DNA from: Segnochrobactrum spirostomi | GTDB lineage: Bacteria; Pseudomonadota; Alphaproteobacteria; Rhizobiales; Segnochrobactraceae | Direction: 5' to 3' | Length of the DNA stretch: 64,000 nucleotides | Assembly: GCF_009600605.1 (NCBI RefSeq) | Contig: NZ_VWNA01000001.1 | Span: forward strand, 3,086,501 to 3,150,500 | Part shown: positions 39,736 through 50,677 of the stretch, in pieces | How the letters are laid out: every line of letters starts with the position of its first letter | Position numbering within the stretch: position 1 is the first letter of the stretch | Notes under the pieces: generated by a model | What the model was told of the DNA's origin: nothing | Database searches by the model: none | Seen by the model: the letters and a program-made list of their open reading frames with translations, nothing else | Program-made: the position numbers and the translations under genes

Positions 39736-41451
39736 CTACGCGGTCTGCACGCGGGACAGGAAGCGCTGCACGGCGTCGGTGAGCACCTGGGACGAGGCCG
39801 ACAGGCTCGCCACGATCGAGCGGACGCGGGCCGCCTCTTCGTTGTTCGCCTCGGTTGCCCGGCGCACCTGACCGATGCTTGCCGAGACGGTCTGCGCCTC
39901 GGTCGCGGCCTGGGCCATGCCGGTGGCGATGGTCTGGCTCGCCGAGCCCTGCTCATGGGTGACGCTCGAGACCTCCGACGTGATGTCGTGCATCTTCGAG
40001 ATGGTGACCTCGATCGAGGCGATCGCACGGGCCGCGTCGTCGGTGATGCCGGAGATGGCGTCGATCTGGCGGCTGATGGTCTCGGTCGCCGCCTTGGTCT
40101 GGGCCGAGAGGGCCTTCACCTCACCGGCGACGACGGCGAAGCCGCGGCCGGCGTCGCCGGCGCGTGCCGCCTCGATCGTGGCGTTGAGGGCGAGCAGATT
40201 GGTCTGTCCGGCGATCCCGGCGATGAGCTCGACGACCGCGCCGATCTCCTGGGCGGCGGCCACGAACTGGCGCACCGTCTCGTTGTTGTGGCGGGTTTCG
40301 TTGAGGGCGTTGGTGACGATCTCGCTCGTGTAGTCGATGCGGTTCTGGATATGGTTCGCCGTGTAGGAGAGCTCCTCGCTCGACGCGGCGATGGTGTTGA
40401 CCGCCTGGGCGGCCTGATCGGCGGCGCGGGCGACCATGCCGGCCTGCTCGCGGGCTTCCTCGGAGGCCTCGGTCATGACCTGGGCGGCGCGCTCCATCTG
40501 CTCCGCGGTCATGACGAAGTTGCCGAGCGCACCCTGCGCCTCCTCCTCGAACATGCGTACCGCGTCGGCGAGGGCGACCATGCGGCGGTGCTCGGCCTCC
40601 GCCTGCTCGCGGGCGGCAACGTCGAGACGGCGGCGTTCGAGGAGGGCGAACTGGAACACCCGGATTGTGTCGGCCATCTCGCCGATCTCGTCGCGCCGGC
40701 CGTCGAACGGCACGGTGACGTCGAGATTGTCCTGGGCGAGCTCGGTCATGGCGTCCTTGAGGCGGTGCAGCGGCCGCTGGATCTGGCCGACGGCCACGAA
40801 CAGGGCGGCGACGAGGGCGGCCGCGATGCCGATCACCGGGATCGCTACGAGGGCGATGACGGCCTGCTGGCGGGCGGCATCGGCTTCGGCGCGCCGCTGC
40901 GACAGGATGGCGAGCTCCTTGTCGGCGAGCTGGCTGATGTTCTGAACCATGTGCTCGCGAGCCTTGATGGTCGGCTCGTCGGTCGCCTGGATCAGGGCGG
41001 CGGCCGGCGAAACGTCGAGGCCGAGCTTCGCGGTGTCTTCCTGGTAGAGGATGAATTCGCTGATGGCGTTATCGATCTTGCGCTTCTCTTGATCGGTGAG
41101 CTGGTCGTCCACCGCGGCGAAGAACGGCGCCTTGAGGGCCGTGACGCGACTGAGCGCGGCCTTCAGCGCCTCGAACTTCGGCTTGGCCGCTTCCTTGTCC
41201 TCGGCGGTGTAGACGGCGGTCGCCTGGACGACGGAGCTCTCTATGACCTCGGCGAGGAACTTCGCCTGGAAGGCACCGTTCCAGGCCGCTTCCATCTCCT
41301 TGGCGCGGGCGCGTTCGGCGGAGAGTTGCGACACGGCAAAGGCGGAGAGGCCGGCGGCGACGAGGGCGAGGAGACCGACCACCAGGGTCAACTTGCGGCC
41401 GATGGTGAAGCGAAGTGGTTTCAGGCGCAGCTTGCCGAAGGAGATACGCAT
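39736..41451 (-). CDS. Methyl-accepting chemotaxis protein
   Basis: 571 residues. First membrane span at about 20-40, a roughly 150-residue helical periplasmic sensor domain, second span at about 195-215, HAMP domain, then the signalling domain. The tip is [20 protein letters not shown] and continues [18 protein letters not shown]. It would control CheA at the pole. There is no C-terminal pentapeptide for CheR or CheB binding. The ligand is unknown. No other chemotaxis gene is nearby, so it is an orphan receptor. Confidence 0.95.
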   Translation of the reverse strand: MRISFGKLRLKPLRFTIGRKLTLVVGLLALVAAGLSAFAVSQLSAERARAKEMEAAWNGAFQAKFLAEVIESSVVQATAVYTAEDKEAAKPKFEALKAALSRVTALKAPFFAAVDDQLTDQEKRKIDNAISEFILYQEDTAKLGLDVSPAAALIQATDEPTIKAREHMVQNISQLADKELAILSQRRAEADAARQQAVIALVAIPVIGIAAALVAALFVAVGQIQRPLHRLKDAMTELAQDNLDVTVPFDGRRDEIGEMADTIRVFQFALLERRRLDVAAREQAEAEHRRMVALADAVRMFEEEAQGALGNFVMTAEQMERAAQVMTEASEEAREQAGMVARAADQAAQAVNTIAASSEELSYTANHIQNRIDYTSEIVTNALNETRHNNETVRQFVAAAQEIGAVVELIAGIAGQTNLLALNATIEAARAGDAGRGFAVVAGEVKALSAQTKAATETISRQIDAISGITDDAARAIASIEVTISKMHDITSEVSSVTHEQGSASQTIATGMAQAATEAQTVSASIGQVRRATEANNEEAARVRSIVASLSASSQVLTDAVQRFLSRVQTA

Positions 41452-41689
41452 CGTCGAAACTCCGGAGGCGGCCCCAGGGGGAGGCGGGCCGTTCGGGTGA
41501 GGGCTGGGATCGAGCGGTCCGGGGCCCAGGCGGGCCGCCGGTTGCGGCGAGCCTAAGCACGCCTCGGCTGCGGCTTGATGACGGTCAATGAACGGCTGTG
41601 CGTCTCATGGCCGGATCGCGCACCGCGCTGTGGATCATCACCGGCGCGGAGGGTTCGGGCCCGCGTATCGGCCCTAAAAGGAGAGAACG

Positions 41690-42958
41690 ATGCTCGAGAG
41701 TTTGATCGTGCGGCTCGGCATCGCGCTGTCGATCGGCTTCGTGGTCGGGGTCGAGCGCGGCTGGCGGGAGCGGGATGCGCCGTCCGGCAGCCGCACCGCC
41801 GGGGTCCGCACCTACGCCCTGAGCGGTCTTCTCGGCGGCGCCATGGCGGCGCTCGCCCAGGCCTTCGCGGCCCCGCTTCTCGTGGGCATCGCCTTCGCCG
41901 TGTTCGCCGGCGCCTTCGCCTGGTTCAAATACCATGAAATGGAACACGACCACGATTACAGCGTCACCGGCATCGTCGCGGCGCTCGTCGTCTTCGTGCT
42001 CGGGGCTCTGGCGGTCGTCGGCGATGTCCAGGCCGCCGCCGCCGGCGGCGTCGCCACCGCCGGCATTCTCGCCGGTCGTGAGAAGCTGCACGGGCTCCTC
42101 ACCCGGCTGACCTGGCCGGAGCTGCGCTCGGCGCTCCTCCTGATGGCGATGACGGCGATCGTCCTGCCGATCCTGCCGGACCGCACCATCGATCCGTTCG
42201 ACAGCCTCAACCTGCGTCAGGTTTGGATCTTCACCGTGCTCACCGCGGCGATCTCCTATGCGGGCTATGTCGCGCTCAAGGTCGCGGGACCCGAGAAGGG
42301 GATCCTGGTCAGCGGTCTCGCAGGGGCGATGGTGTCGTCGACCGCCGTGACCATCGCCTTCGCCCGGCGCGCGGCGGGCGGCGATCCGCCTCGCGTCCTC
42401 GCCGGCGGCGCGCTGCTCGCGGGCATGGTCTCGGCGCTGCGCGTCACCGTGCTCGTTCTCGTGGTCGCCCCCGTTCTGGCGGCGCATCTGGCGCCGCCCA
42501 TGCTCGCCGGCGCGGCGGTGCTCGGGATCGGGGGCTGGCTGCTGGTGCGGCGGCGCGAAAGCGGCGCCGCGGAGCCCGCGGCCGAGCTCGGCAATCCGTT
42601 CGACCTTCTGCCGCTCCTCGCCTTCGCCGCGATCTTCGCCGTCGTCGTGGTAGTCGGCGGCTGGTTGCGCGGCGTCGTCGGCGGGGCCGGGATCCTCGCA
42701 ACCTCGGCGGTGATGGGGCTCATCGACGTCGATGTCGCCTCGCTCAGCGCGGCCCGGCTCGCCGGCAATGGCCTCACGGCGGAAACGGCGGGGCTCGCGA
42801 TCCTGGCCGCGAGCGGGGTCAACGCCGCCGCGCGCGCAGCCTACGGAACCGCGATCGGGCCGCGCGGGTTCTCCCTGCCGCTCATGGCCGGCACTCTCCT
42901 TGCGCTCGCCGCCGCGGCCCTCGCGGCGGGAGCGACCGTCGGCCTCCTCCGGATCTGA
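41690..42958 (+). CDS. MgtC/DUF4010-type membrane protein
   Basis: 422 residues with about twelve hydrophobic segments. The N-terminal part (GIALSIGFVVGVERGWRERD, then RTAGVRTYALSGLLGG) is the MgtC/SapB fold; the C-terminal half (GLAGAMVSSTAVTIAFARRA and later spans) is DUF4010. The function of this family is unknown; a role in magnesium homeostasis has been proposed for MgtC relatives only. It is divergent from the chemoreceptor across 238 nt. Confidence 0.88.
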   Translation: MLESLIVRLGIALSIGFVVGVERGWRERDAPSGSRTAGVRTYALSGLLGGAMAALAQAFAAPLLVGIAFAVFAGAFAWFKYHEMEHDHDYSVTGIVAALVVFVLGALAVVGDVQAAAAGGVATAGILAGREKLHGLLTRLTWPELRSALLLMAMTAIVLPILPDRTIDPFDSLNLRQVWIFTVLTAAISYAGYVALKVAGPEKGILVSGLAGAMVSSTAVTIAFARRAAGGDPPRVLAGGALLAGMVSALRVTVLVLVVAPVLAAHLAPPMLAGAAVLGIGGWLLVRRRESGAAEPAAELGNPFDLLPLLAFAAIFAVVVVVGGWLRGVVGGAGILATSAVMGLIDVDVASLSAARLAGNGLTAETAGLAILAASGVNAAARAAYGTAIGPRGFSLPLMAGTLLALAAAALAAGATVGLLRI

Positions 42959-43141
42959 GACGATCCCGCGGACCTTTGTCGCCGCCCGCGGCCTGCTTAT
43001 ATCAACCGGCCGGAGAGCCTGCGCCGCGCCGATGCCTCGATCCCGTCCGCTTTGCGTGCTCGGGTTGTGTAACAGGCCCACAGCCCGCGCCGAAAAGGTC
43101 GAGGACCGAGGTCGGGTCAGGGAAAGGACGAGGATGTGTCG

Positions 43142-44614
<1,473 letters not shown>

Positions 44615-44654
44615 CCCCGCCGGGGTCCGCGCGGGCGATCGGACAGGGGATTTC

Positions 44655-45965
44655 ATGAGCGATCTTTTCGCCGCCGCCGGACTGGAGCGCAGCGCTCCGC
44701 GCCCGCTCGCCGACCGGCTGCGGCCGAAGGTGCTCGCCGACGTCGTCGGTCAGGATCATCTCGTCGGCCCCGATGGAACGCTGACCCGGATGCTGCGCTC
44801 GGGCAGCGTCGGCAGCCTCGTTTTCTGGGGTCCGCCCGGCACCGGCAAGACGACGGTCGCACGCCTCCTCGCCGGGGCAACCGATCTCCATTTCGAACAG
44901 GTCTCGGCGATCCACACCGGCATCGCCGATCTCAAGAAGCTGTTCGACGGCGCCCGTGGCCGCCGCATGGTCGGCAAGGGGACGCTGCTCTTCGTCGACG
45001 AGATCCACCGCTTCAACAAGGCCCAGCAGGACAGCTTCCTGCCGGTGATGGAGGACGGCACCGTCACGCTGATCGGCGCGACGACCGAGAACCCCTCCTT
45101 CGAACTCAACGCCGCGCTCCTGTCGCGGGCGCAGGTGCTCGTGTTCCGCTCCCTCGACGACGCGGCGATCGACCGCCTGCTCGACCGCGCCGAGGCGGTG
45201 GAGAAGCGGAGCCTGCCGCTCGACCGCGACGCCCGCGCCGCGCTCGTGCGCATGGCGGACGGCGACGGCCGCGCCGCCCTGACGCTCGCGGAAGAAGTCT
45301 GGCGCGCGGCGGGGGAGGGGGAAATCTTCGATCCCGCCCGGCTCGGGGCCGTGCTCCAGCGGCGTGCGCCGATCTACGACAAGTCCGAGGACGGCCACTA
45401 CAACCTGATCTCCGCCCTGCACAAATCGGTGCGCGGCTCGGACCCGGACGCGGCGCTCTATTATCTCTGCCGCATGCTCGATGCCGGCGAAGACCCGCTC
45501 TTCGTGGCCCGCCGCCTGGTTCGGATGGCGGTCGAGGACATCGGCCTCGCCGATCCTCAGGCCCTCGTCGTCTGCAACGCGGCGAAGGACGCCTACGATT
45601 TCCTCGGCAGTCCCGAAGGCGAACTCGCGCTCGCCCAGGCCGCGATCTATCTCGCGACCGCGCCGAAATCGAACGCGGCCTATGTCGCCTACAAGGCGGC
45701 CGTGCGCACCGCGAAGGAGAACGGCTCGCTGACGCCGCCGCGGCACATCCTCAACGCGCCGACGAAGCTGATGCGCGAGGAGGGCTACGGCTCCGGCTAT
45801 CGCTACGATCACGACGAGCCGGACGCCTTCTCGGGGCAGGATTATTTCCCCGAGGCGCTCGGCCGTCAGAGCTTCTACCAGCCGACCCCGCGGGGCTTCG
45901 AGCGCACCCTCGGCGACCGCCTCGCCCGCTGGGCCGAGCTGCGCCGCGAGCGCGGCGGGCGATAG
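44655..45965 (+). CDS. rarA: Replication-associated recombination protein A (AAA+ ATPase)
   Basis: 436 residues. Walker A GPPGTGKTT at about 59-67 and Walker B LLFVDEIHRFNKAQQD lie in the AAA+ domain; the C-terminal part holds the tetramerisation domain (SALHKSVRGSDPDAALYYL). It acts at stalled replication forks. Probably in one operon with the upstream protease, a gene pair recurrent in Hyphomicrobiales. Confidence 0.95.
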   Translation: MSDLFAAAGLERSAPRPLADRLRPKVLADVVGQDHLVGPDGTLTRMLRSGSVGSLVFWGPPGTGKTTVARLLAGATDLHFEQVSAIHTGIADLKKLFDGARGRRMVGKGTLLFVDEIHRFNKAQQDSFLPVMEDGTVTLIGATTENPSFELNAALLSRAQVLVFRSLDDAAIDRLLDRAEAVEKRSLPLDRDARAALVRMADGDGRAALTLAEEVWRAAGEGEIFDPARLGAVLQRRAPIYDKSEDGHYNLISALHKSVRGSDPDAALYYLCRMLDAGEDPLFVARRLVRMAVEDIGLADPQALVVCNAAKDAYDFLGSPEGELALAQAAIYLATAPKSNAAYVAYKAAVRTAKENGSLTPPRHILNAPTKLMREEGYGSGYRYDHDEPDAFSGQDYFPEALGRQSFYQPTPRGFERTLGDRLARWAELRRERGGR

Positions 45966-46090
45966 AGCGGAAAAGGAAACGGGATTCCGTCGAATCCGCC
46001 CCTATGCTATCGAGGGATATCCCGAGACATCGTCGACAGCGCCGCAGCGACGATCATTGAGACCTTTGCAGACGGGGCCCGAGCCGCCGC

Positions 46091-46351
46091 ATGTCCTTGA
46101 ACGAGCCGGTCGCCACGGAGACGCCGCGCGAGGAAGCCGCGGCCGAGCCGCCGCCGAAGCCGCGCCGTGAGCCTATGACGGGGCCGGGGCTGCGCACCCT
46201 CGTCGTCGCCTTCGTCGCGCTCTATGTGGTCGGCGGCTGGCTCGTGCCGGCCGCGCTCCACTCCGCCAAGCACAAGACCTCGTTCGTCTATTCGCTTTGC
46301 AAGCGCGGCGTGGTGATGACCCACTTGTGGACCGACGCGTCCTGCCGCTAA
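46091..46351 (+). CDS. Small single-span membrane protein of unknown function
   Basis: 86 residues. A Pro/Glu-rich cytosolic start (1-30), one hydrophobic segment at about 34-56 (LRTLVVAFVALYVVGGWLVP), then a short tail with two cysteines (SLCKRG and DASCR). Third codon positions are strongly G/C, which supports real coding. I recognise no family. It lies between rarA and crcB on the same strand. Confidence 0.65.
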   Translation: MSLNEPVATETPREEAAAEPPPKPRREPMTGPGLRTLVVAFVALYVVGGWLVPAALHSAKHKTSFVYSLCKRGVVMTHLWTDASCR

Positions 46352-46580
46352 GGCAAGCCCGCGGCGGTCTCCCGCCGTCGCGCCGCGGTGACGGTCGCCG
46401 GAAATCGCTCTCGGCACCGTGCGAAACGGGTTGAACCGGGCCGCCGCTCCGGCTTTGATCCTTGCCGCATTACATTGCCGCATCGCCCAGCCGACGTTCG
46501 TCGCTCGGCCGGGCATGCCCGTCTCGCCGTCTGCCCGTGCGCCCCGCGATCTCCCCGCGGGCCTGTGAAGGAAGCTCCCG

Positions 46581-46967
46581 ATGATCTCCGCGCTCGTTGT
46601 CTTTCTCGGCGGCGGCCTCGGAGCCGTGCTGCGTTATTTTCTCGGCATCGTGGCGACGCGGCTTGTCGGGGTGAACTTCCCGTGGGGCACGCTCTTCATC
46701 AACATCACCGGCTCGCTCGCCATGGGCCTGATCGTCGCCTGGCTCGCCTTCAGTGAACCGGTGACGGGCGGCAAGGCCCTGCGGCTTTTTCTGACGACCG
46801 GCATCCTCGGCGGCTACACGACCTTCTCGACCTTCTCGCTCGACGCCTTCTCGCTCTGGGAGCGGGGCGAGGTTGGCGCCGCCGCGGGCTACGTCGCGGC
46901 CTCGCTGATCATCTCGCTTGCCGCCGTCGCCGCCGGCGCCTTCTTCGGCCGCTGGGTCTGGCACTGA
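46581..46967 (+). CDS. crcB: Fluoride channel CrcB/Fluc
   Basis: 128 residues with four membrane spans. Motifs GGGLGAVLRYFLG, GTLFINITGSLAMG and TTGILGGYTTFSTFSLD (the phenylalanine box that lines the pore) are all present. Dimeric fluoride exporter. I looked for a fluoride riboswitch in the 229 nt upstream and found none. Confidence 0.95.
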   Translation: MISALVVFLGGGLGAVLRYFLGIVATRLVGVNFPWGTLFINITGSLAMGLIVAWLAFSEPVTGGKALRLFLTTGILGGYTTFSTFSLDAFSLWERGEVGAAAGYVAASLIISLAAVAAGAFFGRWVWH

Positions 46968-47005
46968 GCAGGGCGAACTCGGAGCGACGATCGATGCGCC
47001 GCTAA

Positions 47006-47175
47006 ACCCTCCCCTGTCAGGGGGAGGGTCGACGGCCGTCAGGCCGGCGGGGTGGGGTCGGCGCCGCAGGCGCCGTGCTCCAGGTGCGATGCGAACGGCG
47101 GCGGATCTGCGGGATCGGCGGTGGAGAACCCCACCCCGGCGCTGCGCGCCGACCCTCCCCCTGGCAGGGGAGGGT
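47006..47175. repeat. Intergenic inverted-repeat element, second family
   Basis: The left arm 47006-47060 and right arm about 47121-47175 are near reverse complements. The outermost 24 nt (an ACCCTCCCC...GGGGAGGGT hairpin) differ at one position, and a CCCCACCCCGG block lies inside. The arms differ from the CCTTCTCCCC family, so this is a separate type. It lies between the convergent crcB and ohrR stops and may end both transcripts. Confidence 0.7.
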
Positions 47176-47223
47176 GAGCCGCGTTTGCGGGGCACTCGTC
47201 ACCGCCCGGCAACAAGACGGCCC

Positions 47224-47706
47224 TCAGCCCTCCACCTCCCCGATCCCGTCGAGCCGCTCGCGCAGGCGGCCGAGGCTCGAGCGCAGGGTGTCGATGTCTT
47301 CCCGGCAGAGGCCGACCGCGGGAATCATGTGCTCCCAGATCGCCGCCGAACGGTCCTTGAGGGCGCGGCCCTCGTCCGTCAGCGTGATGTCGACCACCCG
47401 CTCGTCGTCCCGGTTGCGGGCGCGGCGCACGAGCCCGGCGGCTTCGAGCCGCTTCAAGAGCGGCGTCAGAGTGCCGGAATCGAGCCGCAGCCGCTCGCCG
47501 AGCACCTTCATCGTCAGCGCGTCCGCCTCCCAGAGGGCGGTCATGATCAGGAATTGCGGATAGGTGAGGCCGAGCTCGGACAGGAGCGGCCGATAGGCCC
47601 GGGTGAAGGCGTGCTCGGCCGAATAGATCGCGAAGCACAGCAATTCGTCGATCGTCGGAACGGACCGCGCGTCAGGGCGCGTCGAATTCGAAGCGTCATC
47701 GGGCAT
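47224..47706 (-). CDS. ohrR: OhrR-like MarR-family redox regulator
   Basis: 160 residues from the ATG ending at 47706; the open frame upstream is not family-like. Winged-helix core LGLTYPQFLIMTALWEADAL, then LRLDSGTLTPLLKRLEAAGL and the wing NRDDERVVDITL. Cys24 (in ELLCFAIYSA) is the peroxide-sensing residue of OhrR, and Cys134 fits the two-cysteine type that locks by a disulfide. These repress the organic hydroperoxide reductase ohr. No ohr gene is beside it here, so its target must be elsewhere. Divergent from the pseudouridine synthase gene. Confidence 0.85.
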   Translation of the reverse strand: MPDDASNSTRPDARSVPTIDELLCFAIYSAEHAFTRAYRPLLSELGLTYPQFLIMTALWEADALTMKVLGERLRLDSGTLTPLLKRLEAAGLVRRARNRDDERVVDITLTDEGRALKDRSAAIWEHMIPAVGLCREDIDTLRSSLGRLRERLDGIGEVEG

Positions 47707-47775
47707 GGCAGCACTCTCTCGGCAACACGCGCCTTGGGACCGCGCCACGGCCCCCGCCACCGCGCGCGTCGCATC

Positions 47776-47807
47776 ATTATATGGGGCGCGTTTCGATCGC
47801 GCGCAAT
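47776..47807 (-). promoter_or_regulatory. Candidate ohrR promoter with overlapping near-palindrome
   Basis: On the minus strand a perfect TATAAT (47776-47781) lies about 70 nt upstream of ohrR, with TTGCGC 19 nt further up. A near-palindrome ATCGCGCGCAAT (47796-47807; one mismatched pair) overlaps the -35. A MarR-type autoregulatory operator is plausible at this spot but the sequence is not the classic OhrR box. Confidence 0.4.
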
Positions 47808-47884
47808 CTTCATGAGGCGCGCCGAGGTCCGCCACATCCGCCTCTCCCCTTGCAAGCCCCGGGGGAACCTGCCACGAGAGCGCC

Positions 47885-48901
47885 ATGGCACAAGTCTATT
47901 CCATCACCGTCGGTCGCGACGAAGACGGCATGCGGCTCGACCGCTGGTTCAAGGAGCATTATCCGGGGCTCGGCTTCGTTCCGCTCCAGAAGCTCCTTCG
48001 CTCCGGCCAGATCCGGGTCGACGGCGCGCGCGCGAAGACCTCGACGCGGCTCGAGTCGGGTCAGGTCGTGCGCATCCCGCCGATGCCGAGCGACGCCAAC
48101 AAGGCTCCGGAACCCGGCGCCCCGCGCGAGAACCGCGCCAGCGGCAGCGGCCGGCCGAGCGATCGCGATTTCCTCGAAAGTCTGATCCTCTACGAGGACA
48201 AAGAGGTTTTCGTCTTCAACAAGCCGGCCGGGCTCGCGGTGCAGGGGGGCTCCGGGCTCACCCGCCACGTCGACGGCATGTTGGAAGCGTTCCGCGACGC
48301 CAAGGGCCAGAAGCCGCGGCTCGTCCACCGCATCGACCGCGACACGTCGGGCATCCTCGTCGTCGCCCGCACCCGCAAGGCGGCGGAGCTCCTCACCGGC
48401 TCGTTCCGCGCCCGCAACACCCGCAAGGTCTATTGGGCGCTGGTGCGCGGGGTGCCCAAGCCCCGCCAAGGCCGCATCTCGACCTTCCTCGCCAAGGAGC
48501 CGGGACCGGAGGGCGAGCGCATGCGCGTCGCCCAGCACGGCGAGGAGGATGCGGTGCACGCGCTCTCCTATTATGCCGTGGTCGATCAGGCGGCGCAGAA
48601 CCTGTCGTGGGTCTCGCTCCGACCGGTGACCGGGCGTACGCACCAGTTGCGCGCCCACATGGCCCACATTGAGCACCCGATCATCGGCGACCCTAAATAT
48701 TTCGAGGTCGAGAACTGGCAGTTGCCGGGCGGCATCCAGAACAAGCTGCATCTGCACGCCCGCCGCATCATGATCCCGCATCCATCGAGCGGGACGCTCG
48801 ACGTCTCGGCGCCGCTGCCGGACCACATGCAGCAATCGTGGAATTTGCTCGGTTTCGACGCCTCGGTCTACGATCCGATCGAGGAGGCACCCGACACGTG
48901 A
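47885..48901 (+). CDS. rluC: RluC-type 23S rRNA pseudouridine synthase
   Basis: 338 residues. N-terminal S4 RNA-binding domain (about 15-65), then the RluA-family catalytic domain. The catalytic motif is HRIDRDTSG with Asp151, and RPVTGRTHQLRAHMAHIEHP is a further family signature. It would convert uridines in 23S rRNA helices, as RluC does at 955, 2504 and 2580 in E. coli; the exact sites here are inferred. The stop overlaps the next start (GTGA). Confidence 0.88.
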   Translation: MAQVYSITVGRDEDGMRLDRWFKEHYPGLGFVPLQKLLRSGQIRVDGARAKTSTRLESGQVVRIPPMPSDANKAPEPGAPRENRASGSGRPSDRDFLESLILYEDKEVFVFNKPAGLAVQGGSGLTRHVDGMLEAFRDAKGQKPRLVHRIDRDTSGILVVARTRKAAELLTGSFRARNTRKVYWALVRGVPKPRQGRISTFLAKEPGPEGERMRVAQHGEEDAVHALSYYAVVDQAAQNLSWVSLRPVTGRTHQLRAHMAHIEHPIIGDPKYFEVENWQLPGGIQNKLHLHARRIMIPHPSSGTLDVSAPLPDHMQQSWNLLGFDASVYDPIEEAPDT

Positions 48902-50352
48902 GCGATTCGGTCGAAGCCGATACGGCATCGCCGCCCGTGCGGTTCGGGGCGATCGGACGGCTGTTCGCGGTCTACGGCAAGCGCCGCGTCGCCGTCATGC
49001 TCCTGCTCGGCTTCGCCTCCGGCCTGCCGCTCCAGCTCACCGCGTCGACCCTTCAGGCGTGGCTCACCGAGAGCGGCGTCAGCGTCGAATCGATCGGCTT
49101 GTTCGGCCTCGTCGGCATCGCCTACGGCTGGAAGTTCGTCTGGTCGCCGGTCATCGACGGCTTTCCGATTCCGGGTCTGTCGCGCCTTCTCGGCCACCGC
49201 CGCGCCTGGCTCCTCACGATCCAGATTCTCCTGATGCTGGCGATCGCCGGCCTCGGCTTCGTCGATCCGATGATCGATCGGGCCGGCGTCGCCGCGGTTG
49301 CCGTGGTGGTCGCCTTCCTGTCGGCGAGCCAGGACATCGCGGTCGACGCGCTGCGCATCGAATCCCTGAACGAGCAGGAACAGGCGGCGGGCACCGCGAA
49401 CTTCATCGCCGCCTACCGCATCGCCATGCTCGTCTCGTTCGGTGGCGCCGTCGGCATCGTGAGCTGGCTCGAGGCCGAAGGCATGCCGAAGGCCGCCTCC
49501 TGGCAGACCGGCTACCTCGTCATGGCCGGCCTCATCCTGGTCGGCATCCTCGGCACCCTCCTCGCCAAGGAGGAATGGGGCCGCGAGGCGGCGCGCTTCG
49601 TCGAGCCCTTCCGCCACCGCTTCGGGCGGGCGATCGTCGATCCCTTCCGCGACTTCCTCGCCAAGGATGCGTGGTGGGCGATCCTGCTCTTCGTCATCCT
49701 GTTCAAGCTCGGCGACGCCTTCACCTCCGAACTCAGGACCTATTTCTTCCTGACGAACGGCTACGAGAAGGCGACCTATGCCGGCTTGGTCTGGGGTTTC
49801 GGCTTCTTCTCGGTACTGATCGGCGGCTTCGTCGGCGGCGTGCTCGCCAACAAGCTCGGCCTGATGCGGGCGCTCTGGCTCGCCGCCGTCGCGCAGATGG
49901 CGACGAACCTCATCTTCATCTGGCCGGCGCTCGATCTGCCCTGGCTCACCGCCGAGATCGGCGTGCCGAACGCCGACGGCGTGCGCAAGCTGACGATGGC
50001 CGCGCTCTTCACCAACGGCGTCGACGGCTGGCGTGCGGCGGCGGCTTTGTGCGCCTCGGTCGCGCTCGAGAATTTCGCGACCGGCGTCGGCGGCACCATC
50101 ATGATCGCTTTCCTGTCGAAGCTCTGCTCCAACCGGTCCTATACGGCGACCCAATATGCGCTGCTGACCTCCCTCGAGGGGCAGGCTCGGGTGATGCTGG
50201 GCGCGCCGGCGGGCTTCGTCGTCAGTGCGCTCGGCTGGGTCAATTATTACATCATCGCGACGCTGCTCGCGCTTCCGGGCCTCGCGCTCCTCTGGTGGCT
50301 GCGCCGCCGCGAGGAGCGCCTGATGGGGACCGCGATCGAGGCGCGCGACTAA
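48898..50352 (+). CDS. ampG: AmpG-like muropeptide permease (MFS)
   Basis: 484 residues from the GTG at 48898, which overlaps the rluC stop as GTGA and follows GAGGAGG at 48881-48887. About twelve to fourteen membrane spans. The start LLLGFASGLPLQLTASTLQA is characteristic of AmpG, as is DIAVDALRIESLNEQEQAAG (the D-A-L helix). AmpG imports GlcNAc-anhydro-muropeptides for wall recycling and for induction of beta-lactamase. The substrate is inferred from similarity. Confidence 0.82.
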   Translation: MSDSVEADTASPPVRFGAIGRLFAVYGKRRVAVMLLLGFASGLPLQLTASTLQAWLTESGVSVESIGLFGLVGIAYGWKFVWSPVIDGFPIPGLSRLLGHRRAWLLTIQILLMLAIAGLGFVDPMIDRAGVAAVAVVVAFLSASQDIAVDALRIESLNEQEQAAGTANFIAAYRIAMLVSFGGAVGIVSWLEAEGMPKAASWQTGYLVMAGLILVGILGTLLAKEEWGREAARFVEPFRHRFGRAIVDPFRDFLAKDAWWAILLFVILFKLGDAFTSELRTYFFLTNGYEKATYAGLVWGFGFFSVLIGGFVGGVLANKLGLMRALWLAAVAQMATNLIFIWPALDLPWLTAEIGVPNADGVRKLTMAALFTNGVDGWRAAAALCASVALENFATGVGGTIMIAFLSKLCSNRSYTATQYALLTSLEGQARVMLGAPAGFVVSALGWVNYYIIATLLALPGLALLWWLRRREERLMGTAIEARD

Positions 50353-50364
50353 GGAGACATCCCG

Positions 50365-50655
50365 ATGGGATTGAGCACCCAGGACGAGATCCTGATCGAG
50401 ACCCGCGTGGCGAACGACGGCCCCAACGTCGTCCTCGCCTACGTGTTCTGGTTTTTCCTCGGCATCGTCTCGGCCCACCGCTTCTATCTCGGGCGGCCGG
50501 GCAGCGCGATCCTCCAGATCCTCACCTATTTCATCGCCATCGGCTTCGTCTGGTGGGTGGTCGATCTGTTCCTGATCCCGCGGCTGGTGTGGGACAAGCA
50601 GGAGCGGATCCGCCAGGATCTCGCCCTGCGGATGCTCTCGGGCCGCACGCTCTGA
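50365..50655 (+). CDS. TM2-domain protein
   Basis: 96 residues. Two membrane spans joined by the TM2 signature: FLGIVSAHRFYLGRPGSAIL, then WWVVDLFLIPRLV. Function unknown. It starts 12 nt after the AmpG stop and is probably in the same operon. Confidence 0.85.
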   Translation: MGLSTQDEILIETRVANDGPNVVLAYVFWFFLGIVSAHRFYLGRPGSAILQILTYFIAIGFVWWVVDLFLIPRLVWDKQERIRQDLALRMLSGRTL

Positions 50656-50677
50656 TCCGCGGCGAGCCGAGACGGCG

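Noticed and set aside
46352-46580. Possible fluoride riboswitch before crcB
   Set aside because: The conserved core of that riboswitch is not visible in the 229-nt gap.
46918-48672. 584-residue plus-strand frame across ohrR and rluC
   Set aside because: Crosses a palindromic element, the opposite-strand regulator and the pseudouridine synthase gene; the composition is shadow-like.
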